Origin: Actinomycetes bacterium
GTDB lineage: Bacteria > Actinomycetota > Acidimicrobiia > Acidimicrobiales > RAAP-2
Length of the DNA: 36,552 nucleotides
Direction of reading: 5' to 3'
Assembly: GCA_021790675.1 (NCBI GenBank)
Contig: JAJYGN010000009.1
Span: forward strand, 1 to 36,552
The position numbers and the translations under genes are program-made. Each line of letters opens with the position of its first letter. Positions within the stretch are counted from its first letter, which is position 1. The notes beneath the pieces were generated by a model. The model saw only the letters and a list, made by a program, of their open reading frames with translations. It was not told where the DNA came from and ran no database searches. Shown here piece by piece: positions 32,680 through 36,552 of the stretch.

Positions 32680-33530
32680 CCACGCGACACGACAACGAGT
32701 TGGTGGCCGAGGAAGACGCCGGACGTGAGGAGTTGACGGCTGCGGCCGTCACGATTGGCCGGCGGGGACTCCTGCGGGCCGCCGCCCTGGGCAGCCTCGG
32801 TGTCGGTGTGCTCGGCGCACTGACCGAGACCCTGGCCGCGGCCGCCGAGCCCGCTACGACGACGCCGAGCGGACCGGTGAAGCAGTGGTGCATGATCATC
32901 GACCTGCGCCTGTGCAACGGCTGCAAGGTCTGCACCACGGCGTGCCAGACGGCGCACTACCTCCACGAGGACCAGACGTGGATGAACGTCTACACGATGA
33001 CCAACGCGGCCGGCGAGAACTACTTCATGCCCCGCCCCTGCCAGATGTGCGAGGACCCGGCGTGCGTGCCGGTCTGCCCCGTGGGCGCGAACTTCCGCAC
33101 CCCCGAAGGCCTGACGCTCGTCGACCAGTCCAAGTGCATCGGTACGCGTATCTGCATGAACGCCTGCCCCTACGACGCGCGTTACTTCAACTGGTCCGAC
33201 CCGGTGCCCGCACCGCGCCAGCCCTTCAAGCAAGAGCCCGAGTGGCCCGTGCCCCAAGTCAAGGGAACGGTCGGCAAGTGCATCGACTGCGCGGCCATGC
33301 TGCCCACGGGCCAGCTGCCCGAGTGCGTGACGAACTGCCCGATGGGCGTGCTCTACTTCGGTGACCTCACCTCGGACGCCGCGGTGAACGGCATGGGCGC
33401 CACGATCAAGATCTCGACGTACCTCGCTGAGAACGACGCCATGGTCTTCAAGGAGGAGTACGGCACCCACCCGCGCGTGTACTACATCCCCGGCCACGGC
33501 CAGGACCTGAACAACAACCCGAGTGCGTGA
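32676..33530 (+). CDS. Tat-exported four-cluster ferredoxin subunit
   Basis: 284 residues of the NrfC/PsrB/TtrB-type iron-sulfur family. A twin-arginine signal (GRRGLLRAAALGSLG, 28-42) indicates export folded with its clusters. The cysteine motifs are C80/83/86/90, C122/125/130/134, C154/160/164 and C202/205/217/221. In the third, T157 replaces the second Cys (CIGTRICMNACP), so that site can ligate only a [3Fe-4S] cluster, as Trp does in NarH. It should pass electrons between the NrfD-like partner (next gene) and an external acceptor or donor. No molybdopterin subunit is nearby. ATG at 32676 overlaps gene D. Confidence 0.9.
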   Translation: MTTRHDNELVAEEDAGREELTAAAVTIGRRGLLRAAALGSLGVGVLGALTETLAAAAEPATTTPSGPVKQWCMIIDLRLCNGCKVCTTACQTAHYLHEDQTWMNVYTMTNAAGENYFMPRPCQMCEDPACVPVCPVGANFRTPEGLTLVDQSKCIGTRICMNACPYDARYFNWSDPVPAPRQPFKQEPEWPVPQVKGTVGKCIDCAAMLPTGQLPECVTNCPMGVLYFGDLTSDAAVNGMGATIKISTYLAENDAMVFKEEYGTHPRVYYIPGHGQDLNNNPSA

Positions 33531-33553
33531 TGACGCGGATGACTGGAGAACCG

Positions 33554-34951
33554 ATGACTGACGTCATCATTTCGAACGAGGGGCGCGAGCAGTCGGCGCC
33601 CCAGAATGCAGACCTGCGCGCGGCGGCGCTGCGCCCGGTGCTCGAGACGCCGCGCTGGTGGTGGCCGTCGGTCATCGTGCTGACGGTGCTCGTCCTGGGC
33701 GGCATCGCCGCCTGGGTCTACCAGGTCGCCAACGGGCTGGGCACGGCGGGCTACAACGACGGCGCCTTCTGGGCGATCTACGAGGCCAACCTGGTCACGT
33801 TCATCGGCGTGAGCTACGGCGGCGCCGTGGTGTCGGCAATCCTTCGCCTGACCCACGCCGCCTGGCGCGCGCCGCTGACGCGCATCGCCGAGGCCACGGC
33901 CCTAGTCACACTGCCCATCGGGATGGTCTTCATCATCCCGCACCTGGGTGACCCGAGCCGGATCTGGGAGCTCGTCTGGCCCCCGTACTGGAACCTCACG
34001 TCACCGATCCTCTGGGACTTCTTCGCCGTGAGCACATACCTGCTGGCCACGATCGTCTTCTTCTACCTGCCGCTGGTGCCCGACGCCGCGATCGCGCTCG
34101 AGACCCTCGAGGGCGAGGTGCCCAGCACCCGCGTGACGGTGCGCAAGACCCTCTACCGCGTGCTCGTCGGCCGTTTCGGCGGCACGCCCTACGAGCACCG
34201 TCGGCTGAACGGGGCGATCGGGCTGATCGCGATCATGATCATCCCGATGGCGGTCTCGGTGCACTCGGTGCTGTCCTTCGCCTTCGCGTCGTCGTCGCGG
34301 CCCGGCTACATGGAGACGATCCTGCCGGTCTACTTCGTCGTGGCCGCCCTGTACTCGGGCGTTGCGCTCGTGGTGCTGACGGTCGCCGCCTCGCGCAAGC
34401 TGTTCCACCTCGAGGCATTCGTCACCCCCCGGCACTTCGTGCGCCTCGGGTTCTTGATGATCGCCTTCGGTGCGGCGTACCTGTACCTGACCTTCACCGA
34501 GTACCTGATCGACGGCTACTCGGGCACGGCCGGGGCGTCGGCCTGGGTCTACCAGATCGTCGCCGGTCGCTACGCGATCCCGTTCTGGCTCTACTTCGTC
34601 GCGGGGGGCATCGCGCCTCTCTTCATCATGATGTTCAAGCGGCTGCGCACGACCGGTGGTGTCGTGGTGGCCTCCTTGCTCGTGGTGGCCGCGCTCTGGA
34701 TCAAGCGGCTCGTCATCGTCATCCCCCCCGCGACCGAGCCGCTTGTCAACTCACCCCTCGCCAAGGGCGGCGTGCTCGCCGGCAACTGGGGTACGTATCA
34801 CTTCACGTGGGTGCCGATCTCGATCACCGTGGCGGCGACGGCGGCGATCCCGCTGCTGCTGCTCGTGGTCTTCCGGTTCTTCCCGATCCTGTCGGTGTCC
34901 GAGATCGAAGAGCTCGCCGAGGAGCATGGAACCCAGGAGGTGGGCGCATGA
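33554..34951 (+). CDS. NrfD/ActC-like quinone-interacting membrane subunit
   Basis: 465 residues with about ten membrane helices, the size of ActC/ActF and long NrfD members rather than the eight-helix NrfD. The segment HLGDPSRIWELVWPPYWN followed by SPILWDFFAVSTYLL closely resembles the quinol-site region of Alternative Complex III ActC. A conserved HSVLSFAFA with a membrane His lies in the middle. Proteins of this family oxidise or reduce quinones beside a ferredoxin subunit. I chose the ATG at 33554, preceded by GGAGAA; upstream ATGs at 33527 and 33539 are possible. It overlaps the next gene by four bases. Confidence 0.88.
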   Translation: MTDVIISNEGREQSAPQNADLRAAALRPVLETPRWWWPSVIVLTVLVLGGIAAWVYQVANGLGTAGYNDGAFWAIYEANLVTFIGVSYGGAVVSAILRLTHAAWRAPLTRIAEATALVTLPIGMVFIIPHLGDPSRIWELVWPPYWNLTSPILWDFFAVSTYLLATIVFFYLPLVPDAAIALETLEGEVPSTRVTVRKTLYRVLVGRFGGTPYEHRRLNGAIGLIAIMIIPMAVSVHSVLSFAFASSSRPGYMETILPVYFVVAALYSGVALVVLTVAASRKLFHLEAFVTPRHFVRLGFLMIAFGAAYLYLTFTEYLIDGYSGTAGASAWVYQIVAGRYAIPFWLYFVAGGIAPLFIMMFKRLRTTGGVVVASLLVVAALWIKRLVIVIPPATEPLVNSPLAKGGVLAGNWGTYHFTWVPISITVAATAAIPLLLLVVFRFFPILSVSEIEELAEEHGTQEVGA

Positions 34952-35517
34952 TGTCAGTTGCCAATTTCTCTCGTCGCGCGACGCGCCTCCTCGCGGGGCT
35001 GAGCGGCGCGGTGCTGCTGAGCGTCGCCGCGGCGGCCCTGCCGGCCGCGGCCGCGACGGGCACCACGCTCGCGCTGACCTCGGGCAGCCCCGCGTCGCAC
35101 CAGGGCGTCGAGCTGACGGGCCAGGTCGACACGGCGTCAACGCCCGTGGCCGGCGTAACGGTCAACTTCTACGTGCACGTCGAGGAGTTCGCGGGCGCGC
35201 CGTTGCTGCTCGTCGGCACGGCGACGACCAACGCCGCCGGCGTCGCGTCGATCGTCTACCAGCCGACGTGGGCCGGCACGCAGAACTTCGAGGCCTCCGC
35301 GCTCGACAGCACGGGCGCGGTGCTCGCCACGACGTCACTCACCGTCCAGGCCGCGCGCACCGACCCGTTCGCGGGCGCGGTCGAGAGTCTGCGGCCCGAC
35401 GGGCTGATTGGCCGCTGGACCGTGCTCGTGCTGCTGGCGCTGGTGATCGGCGTGTGGCTCACGCTCATCGCCCTGGTCGTTCGCGTCCAGCAGGGGCCGG
35501 TGAAGGCTGCTCGGTAA
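34948..35517 (+). CDS. Secreted Ig-like protein with C-terminal anchor
   Basis: 189 residues. A signal peptide (RLLAGLSGAVLLSVAAAALP, mature end near Ala36) precedes one beta-rich Ig-like domain (TTLALTSGSPASHQGVELTG, then AGVTVNFYVHV and NFEASALDSTG). A single helix (WTVLVLLALVIGVWLTLIAL, about 160-180) anchors it, with a short basic cytoplasmic end. No metal-ligand pattern or cysteine is visible. AGGAGG lies seven bases before the ATG, which overlaps the NrfD-like stop. A structural or docking role for the redox complex is inference. Confidence 0.75.
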   Translation: MMSVANFSRRATRLLAGLSGAVLLSVAAAALPAAAATGTTLALTSGSPASHQGVELTGQVDTASTPVAGVTVNFYVHVEEFAGAPLLLVGTATTNAAGVASIVYQPTWAGTQNFEASALDSTGAVLATTSLTVQAARTDPFAGAVESLRPDGLIGRWTVLVLLALVIGVWLTLIALVVRVQQGPVKAAR

Positions 35518-35547
35518 GCCCGCGGCGCGCGTAGCGCACCTCGTGCA

Positions 35548-35594
35548 GGCGACTCGCCCGGGTCCGGACCTCGTCCGGGTCCGGGCGAGTCGCC
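35548..35594 (+). terminator. Terminator of the copper-protein cluster
   Basis: A long hairpin. The 22-base arms (35548-35569 and 35573-35594) pair at 20 positions around a three-base loop, with a 14-bp uninterrupted GC-rich base. It lies 30 bases past the last cluster gene and just before the ABC transporter. Confidence 0.8.
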
Positions 35595-35614
35595 GCGTGG
35601 GATAGATTCCGGTC

Positions 35615-36493
35615 GTGCCCGCTCACGCCCTCGAGGCGGTTCGCCTCTCCAAGCACTTCGGACCGACCAAGGCGGTTGACGAGTTGTCCTTGGCGGTGGA
35701 GGCCGGCGAGGTGGTCGGGTTCCTCGGGCCCAACGGCGCCGGCAAGACGACGACCCTGCGGCTCCTGCTCGGGCTCTTGCATCCGACCTCGGGCACCGCC
35801 TCGATCCTCGGGCACCGCGCCGGGTCCGCCGAGGCTCGCCGCGTCGCCGCCTTCGTGCCCGGCGAGGTGGTCCTCTGGCCCCAGCTCACCGGCCTCGAGG
35901 CGATCGTGCTGCTGGGCTCGCTGCACGGCGAGGTCGACGAGGCCTACCGCGACGAGCTGATCGAGCGCTTCGAGCTCGACCCGGGCAAGCGGATCCGGGC
36001 CTACTCCAAGGGCAACCGCCAGAAGGTGGCCCTGGTCGGCGCCTTCATGACCCGCGCGCCGGTCCTGCTGCTCGACGAGCCGACGGCGGGACTCGACCCC
36101 CTGATGGAACGGGTCTTTCGCGACTGCGTGCTCGAGGCTCAGCGTCGCGGCCAGGCGGTGCTGCTCAGCTCGCACTTGCTTGCCGAGGTGCAGCACCTCT
36201 GCGAGCGCGTGGCGATGATTCGTGAGGGCCGGCTCGTCACGGTGTCGACGATCGAGGAGCTGCGCGCCGTCGCTGGCGTCGAGCTCGACGTCGCCGGGCG
36301 TTTCGACGACCTGGGGTCGATCCCGGGTGTGAGCGTCGTCGCCACCGAGGGCGACGAGGTCCGCGTTCGCGTGACCGGGCCCATCGAACCGCTGCTCGCG
36401 GTGCTCGGTCGCGGCCAGATCACCTCGCTGCGCACCCACGAGACGAGCCTCGAGGAGATCTTCCTCTCGTACTACGACGACGCGCGGGGCTAG
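35615..36493 (+). CDS. ABC transporter ATP-binding protein (ABC-2 type exporter)
   Basis: 292-residue ATPase. Walker A GPNGAGKTTT, a signature in the variant form YSKGNRQKVAL, Walker B VLLLDEPTAGLD and switch His in LLSSHLLAEVQHL are all present. The C-terminal 80 residues are the small beta domain typical of drug- or lipid-exporter ATPases (CcmA/NatA type). GTG start at 35615, after the terminator. It is probably unrelated to the redox cluster and pairs with a permease that begins right after it. The substrate is unknown. Confidence 0.9.
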   Translation: MPAHALEAVRLSKHFGPTKAVDELSLAVEAGEVVGFLGPNGAGKTTTLRLLLGLLHPTSGTASILGHRAGSAEARRVAAFVPGEVVLWPQLTGLEAIVLLGSLHGEVDEAYRDELIERFELDPGKRIRAYSKGNRQKVALVGAFMTRAPVLLLDEPTAGLDPLMERVFRDCVLEAQRRGQAVLLSSHLLAEVQHLCERVAMIREGRLVTVSTIEELRAVAGVELDVAGRFDDLGSIPGVSVVATEGDEVRVRVTGPIEPLLAVLGRGQITSLRTHETSLEEIFLSYYDDARG

Positions 36494-36552
36494 GTGGGTC
36501 CGCGCAGCGCCCGCGGGGTCACCTGGCGCCAGGTGCGCCTCTCCTCGCTCGT
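36494..36552 (+). CDS. Start of probable ABC-2 permease (truncated by window end)
   Basis: An open frame from GTG at 36494, directly after the ATPase stop, reads MGPRSARGVTWRQVRLSSL and runs off the window. The basic, Arg-rich start before an expected first helix fits an ABC-2 permease, and its position after the ATPase gene supports this. Only 19 residues are visible, so the call is contextual. Confidence 0.45.
   Translation, partial: MGPRSARGVTWRQVRLSSL

Noticed and set aside
1..36552. CRISPR arrays, insertion sequences, prophage genes, rRNA or tRNA genes
   Set aside because: Looked for regular repeat-spacer patterns, transposase motifs, integrases and cloverleaf landmarks on both strands. 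None is convincing. The repeated parS sites are irregularly spaced and too short for CRISPR repeats.

Overview
This 36.6 kb, high-GC window is the replication-origin region of an actinobacterial chromosome. Seen: recF-dnaN-dnaA leave the origin leftward. rpmH-rnpA-yidD-yidC-khpB(jag)-rsmG-parA-parB leave it rightward. From family knowledge, the next blocks (cwlM-like/trxA/trxB, murJ, DUF6049, pcnA, then ino1/padR/DUF5318) match gene neighbourhoods kept across Actinomycetota, including mycobacteria. A deep-branching acidimicrobial-type actinomycete is my inference; there is no rRNA in the window to test it.

Layout. 1-2540 (minus): a DciA-like protein, recF, dnaN. 2541-2790: AT-richer probable oriC. 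2791-4161 (minus): dnaA, with a perfect DnaA box just upstream of its start. 4366-7565 (plus): ribosome, membrane-insertion and rRNA-methylation genes. 7566-9709: a 2.1 kb stretch with no convincing gene but six near-identical parS sites. 9710-11399 (plus): parAB. 11536-18623 (minus): one long envelope/redox run (cwlM-like, trxA, trxB, small membrane protein, degV, murJ, DUF6049). 18692-20110 (plus): CCA-adding enzyme. 20156-21894 (minus): padR-ino1. 21969-26551 (plus): DUF5318, panB, rpsF-ssb-rpsR-rplI, dnaB.

26552-35517 is the accessory-looking part. It holds a seven-helix-like membrane protein, a convergent NarL-type response regulator and sensor kinase, and a seven-gene cluster. The cluster encodes four secreted or anchored COX2/cupredoxin-like proteins, a Tat-exported four-cluster ferredoxin subunit, an NrfD/ActC-type quinone-interacting membrane subunit and a tail-anchored Ig-like protein. 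No molybdopterin or other catalytic subunit is present. The copper proteins carry a CuA-like C-x3-C-x6-M spacing in which the usual histidine ligand is replaced by Thr/Ser. The ferredoxin has lost one cysteine at the position that gives a [3Fe-4S] cluster in NarH. A palindrome, CCGTG-N4-CACG(G/C), lies upstream of the membrane protein, the response regulator and the cluster, which suggests one regulon. My reading (inference) is a quinone-linked extracytoplasmic electron-transfer module that passes electrons to or from copper proteins under two-component control. This is the best candidate for an undescribed system here. The window closes with an ABC exporter ATPase and the first codons of its presumed permease.
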